Source: VRUE01 sp036379955 | GTDB lineage: Bacteria > Actinomycetota > Thermoleophilia > Solirubrobacterales > 70-9 | Length of the DNA stretch: 64,000 nucleotides | Assembly: GCA_036379955.1 (NCBI GenBank) | Contig: DASVFR010000025.1 | Location: forward strand, 35,827 to 99,826 | Direction of reading: 5' to 3' | Part shown: one piece after another, positions 25,865 through 32,933 of the stretch | Position numbering within the stretch: position 1 is the first letter of the stretch | Layout of the letters: the number at the start of each line of letters is the position of its first letter | Translations under genes and position numbers: made by a program | The notes under the pieces: model-generated | What the model was told of the DNA's origin: nothing | Databases searched by the model: none | The model's input: the letters and a program-made list of their open reading frames with translations, nothing else

Positions 25865-27949
25865 TCACGGCTGCCTCCGGGGACCCCTGCCAACGGGTGC
25901 GGTCGGGGCTTTCGCCCTGACCTTGGCCCTGAGCGTCGCCTCGACCTCTCGGCGTAGGCGGGCGTAGTTTCGGTGTGACGCCTCGCGTACCGTGGCGGCA
26001 GTGCCAAGCGGGGCGACTGGCGCGGGCGTGGTCAGCGTCACCGGGCGGGCGCTGCCGCCGTCCTCCAACGCCACTATCGCCGCCACCGAGTACGGGTCAA
26101 GAGCCTGGAGATCGTCGGCGCTCAGCGCCGGAGCGAACAGCCGCTCCATGACGCGGGCGTCCGAAGCGCTCAGGGCAAAGACGGCCTTGGAGCGGGCGTT
26201 AGCCAGGATCACTTCGCGCAGTTCCTTGGGGAGCTGCTCCAGGTTCTGGTGGGCGACGGTCAGGCTCAGCCCGTACTTGCGCCCCTGGGCGAACAGCTCA
26301 TCCCAAGGCACCGGGGCATGGGCGAAGTCCTGTACCTCGTCTACGTAGACGCCGAAGGCGTGGCGCTCGGCTGGAGCCAAGGCGGCTCGTTCGGCCATCG
26401 CCTGCCAGGCGGCGGTGAGGATGAGGCAACCGAGGAGCTGGGCGGTTTCCGCTCCGATCAGGCCCTTGGGCAGATTGACGAGCAGCACTTTTTTCTCCTC
26501 AATGATCTGGCGCATTGACAGACGCGGGCGGGCTTGGCCGACGATGGCCCGGATACTTGGCCGCGCCGTGAACTGGCGCACCTTGTTAAGGAGCGGCGAG
26601 ACGACGTTGGCCTGTTCGCGCGGCGGCAGCGCTTCGTACCATTGCCAGTCCGGGCCGAGGCCCAGGGGATCGTCCAGGTCGGCCAGCACCTTCTCGCGGA
26701 AAAGCGGGTCGAGGTAGAGCCGTGGCAGATCGAGCAACGTGGAGCCTTTGCGCCTCGCCAAGGTGAGCAGGCCCATGTGGGTCAGCTGCGCCGTGCGTGG
26801 TCCCCAGAACGCCTCCCAGAGCCGCTGGAACAGCTCGCCGAGTTGGTCGGCGATGAGCGATGGGTCGGCGGTGCTGGCGAAGGGGTTGAAGCCGATCGCG
26901 TGCTCCTGGTCAAGCGGGTCGAGCAGCAGCACGTCCTTTATGCGCTTCTTGGGGATGGCGTCGGCCAGGTCGGTAATGAGGTCGCCGTTCGTCTCGACCA
27001 CCACCAGCCCCCGCCCCTGCTCCAGGTCGTCGTGGATCAGGTTCTTGAGCAGCGAGGTCTTGCCGGTGCCGGTTGGTCCCAGCACGTACAGCCCCCGGGT
27101 CGAGGCGTTGGCGCTGATCGCCACCGGCCGGTTCAAACCGGCAAAGTCGCTGACGCCGAGGGTCCGTCCCCGGCTCGTTAGGGCGGCGTGCGGAACCAGC
27201 CGCTTAGCCGCGCCCAAGCCGAGGCCCGGCAGGTCAGGATCACCGACCGGCCAGCCAATGACGGCGGCCAGCTCCGGGGCGCTCATGTACCGGCCGCGCA
27301 GGCCAACCATCCAGGCGAGCTGGCCGAGCCAGTAAGGGTCAGCGCTCAGCCGTCCAAAGGGCGTCGCCAGGCTCCACAGCACCGACGCCGTGCGCTGGAG
27401 CAGTTGCTGTCGGCGGGCCGGGGTCGAGGCGACCACGGACAGCTCGCCGAAGGCAGCCAGGCCCGGCAGGCTCAGCTTGGCCCGCAGCGTCCGTTCGCGC
27501 CCGTCTCTCGCGTCATAGCGGCCCACCGGCAGGGGCGGCCGTGGGACGGCGCGCAGGTTCCAGCGCAAGGAGACGGCCTCGCCTTTGTCCAGCGGGAACA
27601 GGCTGGAGAGCAACGCCGCGCCGATGGCGGCCAGCTCGTCAGTTCTAAGCGAAGCGGTGCGGGGCGCGAGTTGCCAGAGCCAGCGGCGGGTACCAGCGCG
27701 CGAGAGTGCTTGGCTCGTTTCCAGGCGAAGGCTCGGAATGGCCGCGCGCAGGGCGGCGGCAATGGCGTCTTTTTCATTTGGCGTTACGGCCAGGCGGTGG
27801 GTGATGCCTTTATCCGTAGCGCTCAGCTCCAGTACTAGCCGAGCGTGAGACGGGACGCCGGAGAACGCTGACAGGGCGGCCAGTACGTCGCCTTGTTCGA
27901 GGCCCTGCGGGAAGCGCAGCGAGAACCAGTCCAGTCCCCGCCGGGTCAT
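25865..27949 (-). CDS. TraD/VirD4-like conjugation ATPase (module A)
   Basis: The 694-residue P-loop protein has Walker A GPTGTGKTS (291-299), a Walker B FGVYVDEVQDF near residue 535 and a VAHQNLEQLPKELR sensor segment, the pattern of type IV coupling proteins and related TraM-recognition ATPases. The N-terminal 270 residues are soluble and have no obvious membrane helix, unlike classical VirD4. ATG at 27949 overlaps the stop of the preceding 53-codon gene. It probably drives DNA transfer or partition of the element, working with the replication-relaxation protein downstream. Confidence 0.8.
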   Translation of the reverse strand: MTRRGLDWFSLRFPQGLEQGDVLAALSAFSGVPSHARLVLELSATDKGITHRLAVTPNEKDAIAAALRAAIPSLRLETSQALSRAGTRRWLWQLAPRTASLRTDELAAIGAALLSSLFPLDKGEAVSLRWNLRAVPRPPLPVGRYDARDGRERTLRAKLSLPGLAAFGELSVVASTPARRQQLLQRTASVLWSLATPFGRLSADPYWLGQLAWMVGLRGRYMSAPELAAVIGWPVGDPDLPGLGLGAAKRLVPHAALTSRGRTLGVSDFAGLNRPVAISANASTRGLYVLGPTGTGKTSLLKNLIHDDLEQGRGLVVVETNGDLITDLADAIPKKRIKDVLLLDPLDQEHAIGFNPFASTADPSLIADQLGELFQRLWEAFWGPRTAQLTHMGLLTLARRKGSTLLDLPRLYLDPLFREKVLADLDDPLGLGPDWQWYEALPPREQANVVSPLLNKVRQFTARPSIRAIVGQARPRLSMRQIIEEKKVLLVNLPKGLIGAETAQLLGCLILTAAWQAMAERAALAPAERHAFGVYVDEVQDFAHAPVPWDELFAQGRKYGLSLTVAHQNLEQLPKELREVILANARSKAVFALSASDARVMERLFAPALSADDLQALDPYSVAAIVALEDGGSARPVTLTTPAPVAPLGTAATVREASHRNYARLRREVEATLRAKVRAKAPTAPVGRGPRRQP

Positions 27950-28107
27950 GGCGCGCTCTGCTCCGCTTCGTTCTCGTCCGCTTCCTCCAAGCGGCGTTTG
28001 GCCATGAGCCACAGCGCCAGGGCCAGCTTCGTCTCGTCTATTTCGGCGAGTGACTTGGAGCGGATACGAATCCGCTTAGTTGGTGTGTTTTTTATCCTCC
28101 TTGGCAT
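27946..28107 (-). CDS. Small basic protein upstream of the module A ATPase
   Basis: A 53-residue protein starts at ATG 28107 behind GGGAGG. It has a very basic N-terminus (about 18 residues) followed by an amphipathic helix and an acidic tail. Its stop overlaps the ATPase start (ATGA). Size and charge suggest a DNA-binding or accessory peptide; no family is recognised. Confidence 0.6.
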   Translation of the reverse strand: MPRRIKNTPTKRIRIRSKSLAEIDETKLALALWLMAKRRLEEADENEAEQSAP

Positions 28108-28195
28108 GATGAACCTCCCTTCAATTAGTGCCTTGAAGGTCACGCCTTGGGGGATGAGCACTCCACCTGCTCAGGTGCAAACGTAACCTTCTAGC

Positions 28196-28222
28196 TTGAC
28201 ATGTTTTGTCTCGTTATGTCAA
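28196..28222. promoter_or_regulatory. TTGACAT...ATGTCAA palindrome, operator or promoter
   Basis: Perfect 7-bp half-sites flank a 13-base AT-rich spacer in the gap between the small-gene chain (28244 onward) and the ATPase operon. Each half contains a consensus -35 hexamer TTGACA, so it may combine a promoter and a regulator site. A clear -10 box is not visible. Confidence 0.45.
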
Positions 28223-28243
28223 TAGTGAAATTGACCGCAGCCT

Positions 28244-28429
28244 TCACCACCTTCGGGTGTGGAAAAAGACCAGGCGCACCGTTACGGCCACCACGCCGAC
28301 GACCAAGACGAGCGGTACCAGCGCTCGGCTCAGTCCGATGAGCAGCGGCCCGGTGGCGGCGAGCAGCACCAAGACGATGAGAGCAGTTATGAGCCAGCCG
28401 CCCGGCGGTTTGGCGCTCGGGCTAGCCAT
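28244..28429 (-). CDS. Small two-helix membrane protein
   Basis: The 61-residue protein has two hydrophobic segments (about 11-29 and 33-54) and a basic end. It overlaps the preceding gene by eight bases and is the last of five chained small genes. No family recognised. Confidence 0.6.
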   Translation of the reverse strand: MASPSAKPPGGWLITALIVLVLLAATGPLLIGLSRALVPLVLVVGVVAVTVRLVFFHTRRW

Positions 28430-28667
28430 CGCCCGCGTCCTTGAGGGTCTTACCGATCTCCCGCCGCAGCTGGGCGGCGTCGCGGCGCTGTTCGCTCTTG
28501 ATCTGGGCAGCGTCGAAGTTGCGCCGGATGCGGTGCAGCTCGACGGCGACCTTCATTTCCTGCTCGGGATCAATGTCTGCCGTGCCGGGCGGGTCGCTGG
28601 CTTGGCGGATCAGGTGGGCGAGCAGGCCCAGGGCGAGCAGCGCGAGCAGGACAATGAGGACGGTCAC
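28422..28667 (-). CDS. Small membrane-anchored protein with charged helix
   Basis: An 81-residue frame begins with GTG at 28667 in a GTGA overlap with the upstream stop. One N-terminal transmembrane helix (about 3-22) precedes a charged helical part rich in Arg, Glu and Gln. This resembles small membrane components of transfer systems but matches no known one. Confidence 0.6.
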   Translation of the reverse strand: MTVLIVLLALLALGLLAHLIRQASDPPGTADIDPEQEMKVAVELHRIRRNFDAAQIKSEQRRDAAQLRREIGKTLKDAGDG

Positions 28668-28942
28668 TGCCACCACCCCCTGCGCTGCCCGATGCCGTGG
28701 ACCAAGTGGAGCTTGTCGGCGATGAGGCCCTTGGCCTCCGGGCGACCCTGGGCGTTGGCCCAAGCTCCGGCCGTCCGCTCAATGTCCACCGTGAGCGAGG
28801 GATCGGGGAGCACGGCGGCCGGCGTGGTCGGGCCGGTTTGCCTCTTGCGCTTGAGCAGCCAGCGGGCGGTGAAAGCGCCGCCGATGGCTCCAGCGATCAG
28901 GGCCGGGATGAGGGTGAGGGCGATTTGGAGCAAGGCCCTCAC
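28664..28942 (-). CDS. Small membrane-anchored protein
   Basis: The 92-residue protein starts with GTG at 28942 (GTGA overlap). It has a Gly/Ala-rich transmembrane helix at about 6-26, a KRKR stop-transfer patch and a soluble tail. Function unknown; it belongs to the chained set. Confidence 0.6.
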   Translation of the reverse strand: MRALLQIALTLIPALIAGAIGGAFTARWLLKRKRQTGPTTPAAVLPDPSLTVDIERTAGAWANAQGRPEAKGLIADKLHLVHGIGQRRGWWQ

Positions 28943-29232
28943 CCGCCGAAGCGCCGGGCGATCCGGGCGTTGTCGATTTTGCTCTGCATGGACACCAGGC
29001 GGCTGACCAGCTCGGCCTTGGCCGGGCTACCGGCGGCCAGCGAGAGGCCGAAGTCGAGGACGTTCAGCCCCTCCTCCAGGGCGGTCTTGACGACCTCGGC
29101 CAGGGTTTCGGCGTCGATCCGATCTACTTCGCGGAGGTAGACGGCGACGAGCTGGTGCTCAAATACGGCCATTTCTGCTTTCTCTTGGGCTTGGACGGCC
29201 CGAGCGAGCTGGCGTTGGGTGGGCAGGTTCAC
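28939..29232 (-). CDS. Small soluble helical protein
   Basis: The 97-residue protein starts with GTG at 29232 (GTGA overlap), lacks membrane segments and is predicted mostly helical, with an AETLAEVVKTALEEGLNVLDF stretch in mid-protein. No family recognised. Confidence 0.6.
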   Translation of the reverse strand: MNLPTQRQLARAVQAQEKAEMAVFEHQLVAVYLREVDRIDAETLAEVVKTALEEGLNVLDFGLSLAAGSPAKAELVSRLVSMQSKIDNARIARRFGG

Positions 29233-29474
29233 GGCGTCACTCCTTTCTGTTTCAGGTGGTCAAAGATCGGGAGGGGTTCCGGCTTGGGAGCCGGGGGCAA
29301 GGTCGGGACCGGACGGCCCGCCGTCGCGATCTCAGCGCGGACGAGATCGGCGAGGCGTGGGCCGGAGTGGCGCTCGGTGAGGATCGCCCGGCGCAGCGGC
29401 TCGTCGGAGCCGTAGTTCAGGCGTTGGTCGTAGAGCGGGCAGTCCGGCGGCGGTGGGCAGACGAGCGGGGGCAT
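29229..29474 (-). CDS. Small Pro-rich protein heading the small-gene chain
   Basis: An 81-residue frame from ATG 29474 (GTG at 29492 is possible) has a Pro/Cys-rich start, a central ERHSGPRLADLVRAEIA segment and a Pro-rich linker. It overlaps the next gene by four bases. Function unknown. Confidence 0.5.
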   Translation of the reverse strand: MPPLVCPPPPDCPLYDQRLNYGSDEPLRRAILTERHSGPRLADLVRAEIATAGRPVPTLPPAPKPEPLPIFDHLKQKGVTP

Positions 29475-29544
29475 TGCAATAGACGAAAGCACCGCCTTGG
29501 CTGAAATACTTTGCTCAAACCGTGCTCAATCGTGCTCAGAATTT

Positions 29545-29991
29545 ATGACCGACGATTCCCGCTATCCCAGTACACCCGACCTTTTTGAGAAGGCCATCTA
29601 CAAAGACGTACGGAAGCTCCTCCGCCGGGGGGTAGACCTTGAGTGGGCGGTTTCCGAGCTACGCAACATCTCTCATGCCGCGCGGGAAATTAGTGATAAA
29701 TCAACTGATATTGAGAGAATAAGAGACGTTCTCGAAGCTGCAATAAACCAGTACGCCGACCCCGCGTTACGGAAGGCTCTCGTTTACTGGTTTGGCCTAG
29801 CGCCCGACCCTGAGGCTAAACCCAATCCATTTTCTTGGACGCCCAGGCTCGACGCAGCACACGACCGCTTGGGCGACGGTCAAGCTTTTCAGACATTCCG
29901 CACCCATGAAGTGAAAAGAATTTGCACCTTTTTGGCGCGCCACATCTTTGAAGAATATTGGCGGGCGACCAATCGAGTAGATAATCACTAA
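29545..29991 (+). CDS. AT-richer hypothetical protein
   Basis: The 148-residue protein from ATG 29545 is largely helical, with a conserved-looking core YWFGLAPDPEAKPNPFSWTP and a final HIFEEYWRA helix. Base composition is clearly lower in GC than the flanking chromosome and rare codons such as ATA and AGA appear, a sign of foreign origin. It stands divergent from the small-gene chain. I recognise no family. Confidence 0.6.
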   Translation: MTDDSRYPSTPDLFEKAIYKDVRKLLRRGVDLEWAVSELRNISHAAREISDKSTDIERIRDVLEAAINQYADPALRKALVYWFGLAPDPEAKPNPFSWTPRLDAAHDRLGDGQAFQTFRTHEVKRICTFLARHIFEEYWRATNRVDNH

Positions 29992-30045
29992 CAATCTCTT
30001 GTCACATATCTAAGACTATGAGATAATAGTGTTCTAGTAGGAGTA

Positions 30046-30624
30046 GTGATGGAGCAACGGCATGATTGGTCTGATGGCGAACGCTTTGATGATGAAGCGG
30101 GCCTAGATTACGCCGCACTTCATCTGACGGTCGGAGAGCTAGCGCATAGGGCGCTTGAACCGTTATCGGTGGACGTTGACAAGGATGAACATGCTTGGAC
30201 TCGGGCTGACGTTGATGCTTTATCCAACTTGTTTGAAATAGATTGGCTTGGGTCATTAATGGTTCCGCCGGCATCAACCTCTCTCGATAACCGTACGGAA
30301 GCTAACGACTTATTGCGGTCACTTCGCAACGCACTTCCTTTTGCTGACGCGGAGCGTTGGTGGCTTCTCACAGAAGTGCTTCAGGATGCGAGCTGGTCGT
30401 CGGCGGACAAATATGCCAGCGGCTACTTGGATTTCGCACGGAAGCAAACAACGACTCTAATCACCGGCGGAATCAAGCGCGAGATAGACGGAGGAGATTT
30501 GTTGGAGCGTTTTTGGTGTTGGAGGCGGCAGACTGGTGACTACGCAGGGGGCGAAGGTCTTTGTCAGGCCAACGATGCTCTACGGGGGCTAGTCGAGCTA
30601 CTGACTCCCGATCTGAGCCGCTAG
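30046..30624 (+). CDS. AT-richer hypothetical protein
   Basis: The 192-residue protein starts with GTG at 30046 or ATG at 30049, behind GTAGGAG. It is acidic and helical with many Trp residues (for example ERWWLLTEVLQDASW) and no membrane segment. Like its neighbour at 29545 it has lower GC and may form a pair with it, 54 bases apart. No family is recognised. Confidence 0.6.
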   Translation: MMEQRHDWSDGERFDDEAGLDYAALHLTVGELAHRALEPLSVDVDKDEHAWTRADVDALSNLFEIDWLGSLMVPPASTSLDNRTEANDLLRSLRNALPFADAERWWLLTEVLQDASWSSADKYASGYLDFARKQTTTLITGGIKREIDGGDLLERFWCWRRQTGDYAGGEGLCQANDALRGLVELLTPDLSR

Positions 30625-30648
30625 GGCGTCAACTGACAGATACGCGGC

Positions 30649-31161
30649 CTAACAGTGGGCGCTGGGTTCGATCTTGATCGGGTGGCTCTTAATCTTTCCC
30701 CGCGCTACAACCTTGCCGGTCGTGGCGCTGGTTACGAAATTCACGAATCGCACGCGGGCTGGCTCCCAACGCCCGTTGACGCAATGCTCGAACACATCGC
30801 GGGTGGCAAAAGCACCCATTGCGATTTTGTAGGCTTTGTTCTTGTCGGCAATATCGCCGTCTACCGGGTACCAGTAGTCCCCCTCCAGGTCGGCCCAATG
30901 ACCGGAGTTCTTGATCTGCACCCGGTACTTGCCTTGGCGCTGCCAGCTATCGCAGCCTTCCACGTCGCTATACGACGCTTTCGTAATGACCTCCGGCCTG
31001 CGACCCGGTTTGTACATGACGGACCTGATTTCGTGGGGCGGTTGCAGCAGCTTTGACAGGCACGCCTGTTTCGTGCCGCTGGCACTGGCGACGGCGGAGG
31101 ACCCGATGAGCAGTGCCGCCAGCATGAAGGCCGCTACTGCCAATAGAAGCCTCGGCACCAT
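30649..31161 (-). CDS. Secreted protein of unknown function
   Basis: From ATG 31161 the 170-residue protein has a clear signal peptide (hydrophobic residues about 4-24, cleavage near ASASG) and a mature domain with four Cys residues, including a C-terminal Cys, suggesting disulfides. It is predicted mainly beta. It is convergent with the gene at 30046. No family recognised. Confidence 0.65.
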   Translation of the reverse strand: MVPRLLLAVAAFMLAALLIGSSAVASASGTKQACLSKLLQPPHEIRSVMYKPGRRPEVITKASYSDVEGCDSWQRQGKYRVQIKNSGHWADLEGDYWYPVDGDIADKNKAYKIAMGAFATRDVFEHCVNGRWEPARVRFVNFVTSATTGKVVARGKIKSHPIKIEPSAHC

Positions 31162-31307
31162 CACAGCTTCGTTGCCTCGAACCTGTCCCCGCCTTCTCCC
31201 CACGCGATCCGCCTCCTCGTGTCTTGTCTTGTCTCGCTCGTCGTGCGTTCTACAATATATGCTTTACAGAGCACGTTTTGCAGAGTCTAGATTGAGGAGC
31301 GTGCTTT

Positions 31308-31571
31308 GTGCAGGCTGTAGCGGCCCTTATGGCCCGCTCGCTGCCACCAGACCCAGACCTTGGACAGGCGCTCCGCCGACTGCGCCAAGAACGCAATCTC
31401 ACGCAAGAGGGCGTCAGCCACGCAGCCGATCTGACGCTCGGCGCTTACGGCCGGATCGAGCGAAGCGAGGTCGCGCCCGCCTGGCCGACCGTGCGGGCGA
31501 TTGCCCGTGGCCTCGGCATCACGATGCAGGAGCTGGGCGCAGAAGTGGACCGGCAGGCTGCCGACAGGTAG
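31308..31571 (+). CDS. XRE-family HTH regulator
   Basis: An 87-residue protein made of one Cro/C1-type HTH: LGQALRRLRQERNLTQEGVSHAA then YGRIERSEVAPAWPTVRAIARGLG. GTG at 31308 or ATG at 31329 may start it. It probably binds DNA as a dimer and controls element genes; upstream ACAATATATGC at about 31251 could be part of its promoter. Confidence 0.8.
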   Translation: MQAVAALMARSLPPDPDLGQALRRLRQERNLTQEGVSHAADLTLGAYGRIERSEVAPAWPTVRAIARGLGITMQELGAEVDRQAADR

Positions 31572-31683
31572 CTACGCTCAAGCATGGAGAGCCGACTGGC
31601 GTCCTTTTCTGCCGAGACCGGCTCCGTAGATGGGGGCCGTCTAGCGGGACTTGTAGACGTGCAGCTCGGTTCGGGCTGTCGTG

Positions 31684-32388
31684 TCAGTTGTTTTTTTGCT
31701 TGCGGCTTTTGCGCGGCTGCTTTTTCGCTTTCGGCGGCTGTTTGCTTCCCGACCCCTTTTCCCTTTCGGCCTGCGCCGAGGGGAAAACGAGCAGGACGGC
31801 GGTGACGCCGATCGGTTTCGGGTCGTCGCTCTCGCCCAGCCTGGTTGCGGCTTCGCCTGCGATTTTCAACATGTCATCGATGTAGTCGTCGCCACGTACA
31901 TGCCCGTCTTCGCAAGCCTGCTCGTCAAAGATCATCGGGATACGGGCGACGTGGTAGTGGTTGCGCGAGTCGTAGAGCCCCGTCTCGTATGACTCGTTCA
32001 CGTCCTCATTGACTTCGTCGAGGACGCCGCCGATCAGCTCGCGCCGGCTGTCCCTCGGTATTTCACTCGCCACCTTCATGCCGATGATGGTTCGCGTGGT
32101 CGCCTTGTAGAAATGCTGGGTGGCGCCGCGGGCGGGCTCGGTTCTCGTCAGCTCGATGAGCCCGTAGTCCTTGAGCACTTTGACGTGGTAGCTGACCTGG
32201 CTAAGGCCCTCGGCGAGGTGGTCAGAGAGTTCCTTCGGGCTCCACTCGCGGTCGTTCAGGTGGGTCAGGAGCTTGTAACGCAGGGGATGGCTCATCCCCC
32301 TCATCAGCCGTTCGCGAAGCGGTAGCGCGAGCTTTTCCGCTGCGATCCGTTCCTCGTCCTCTTTGGTGCGCTTTTTCTTGGCCGCCAT
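31684..32388 (-). CDS. ArsR-like winged-helix regulator with Lys-rich tails (copy 1)
   Basis: The 234-residue protein opens with MAAKKK, carries a winged-helix domain (about 28-100; SHPLRYKLLTHLNDREWSPKELSDHL then GLSQVSYHVKVLKDYGLIELTR) and ends in a basic tail of Lys, Pro and Arg repeats (about 212-234). A homologue at 52142-52825 shares the exact GLSQVSYHVKVLKD segment and tail style. The middle part is probably a ligand or dimer domain. It is divergent from two tiny peptide genes starting at 32564, with a CTAA/TTAG palindrome between them that it may bind. The basic tails could add nonspecific DNA contact; this is inference. Confidence 0.85.
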   Translation of the reverse strand: MAAKKKRTKEDEERIAAEKLALPLRERLMRGMSHPLRYKLLTHLNDREWSPKELSDHLAEGLSQVSYHVKVLKDYGLIELTRTEPARGATQHFYKATTRTIIGMKVASEIPRDSRRELIGGVLDEVNEDVNESYETGLYDSRNHYHVARIPMIFDEQACEDGHVRGDDYIDDMLKIAGEAATRLGESDDPKPIGVTAVLLVFPSAQAEREKGSGSKQPPKAKKQPRKSRKQKNN

Positions 32389-32522
32389 CAGTCCTCCTCT
32401 CTGGCCCGCTGACGGTACTGCGAAGGCTAAAAGCGGTACGGGCCGTTCTTTTGGAACGGGAAAGTATCCGCAAACGGCCTAGAACTGAAATCACCTCCCT
32501 GATTGCTTTAATCTTTCCGAGT

Positions 32523-32540
32523 GATCTAAAAAATTAGATC
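32523..32540. promoter_or_regulatory. Palindrome GATCTAAAAAATTAGATC, probable operator
   Basis: A perfect 18-base palindrome 23 bases before the first peptide ATG and in the intergenic space to the HTH gene. Comparable CTAA/TTAG palindromes lie before the peptide gene at 51978 and the recombinase at 24852. Confidence 0.55.
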
Positions 32541-32563
32541 AAAGGCGAGGGGAGGTGAGCCGG

Positions 32564-32623
32564 ATGAAAATGCAGCCATGCGGAGCTATCGCGCCGTTGC
32601 TTTCCACGATCAAGTCGAGGTGA
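32564..32623 (+). CDS. Nineteen-residue peptide gene, copy 1a
   Basis: ATG at 32564 follows GAGGGGAGGTGAG, one of the strongest ribosome sites in the window. The peptide has 19 residues: Pro5, the C-terminal segment APLLSTIKSR and no signal sequence. A peptide gene of the same length at 51978-51919 shares Met1, Pro5, Pro11, Leu13, Lys17 and Arg19. Its TGA overlaps the GTG of the next peptide gene by four bases. Divergent from the HTH regulator. Confidence 0.55.
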   Translation: MKMQPCGAIAPLLSTIKSR

Positions 32624-32688
32624 GCGCCATCAAGATCACGCTTGTTGAAGCGGCTGCGCCGCTACTGGGCACCGTCAAGCATCGCTAA
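32620..32688 (+). CDS. Twenty-two-residue peptide gene, copy 1b
   Basis: GTG at 32620 overlaps the preceding stop (GTGA). The peptide ends APLLGTVKHR, nearly the same as APLLSTIKSR of its upstream neighbour, indicating a tandem duplication of one peptide family. TAA ends it at 32688; a GC-rich region that can fold follows. Confidence 0.5.
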   Translation: MSAIKITLVEAAAPLLGTVKHR

Positions 32689-32757
32689 GGTCTAGGAAGG
32701 GGTCGGCCTCCGGTCTGGCGAGGTTGTTAAGCCTCTTGGGACCGGCCCCGTCCTTGC

Positions 32758-32854
32758 CTAGCTCGCCCTGGTCTGCTGGAGCGATAGACGCCTCGGCTCA
32801 TGCGCTCAAACAGAGCCTCCGCGCTCTGAACTCCGACAGACCAGGGCGAGCTAG
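32758..32854. repeat. 18-bp inverted repeat around a structured 61-base spacer
   Basis: CTAGCTCGCCCTGGTCTG (32758-32775) is repeated exactly inverted at 32837-32854. The spacer contains a further small hairpin CAGAGC/GCTCTG. It sits 80 bases from the end of the second serine recombinase, so an attachment site, a terminator or a structured RNA are all possible. Confidence 0.6.
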
Positions 32855-32933
32855 ACGATCTGCCGCGACCCAAGCGGCGATGAGCTTGCCTCCAGATGTT
32901 GCGAGGCGCGGGTCTATTGCCTGAGAACGCAGG

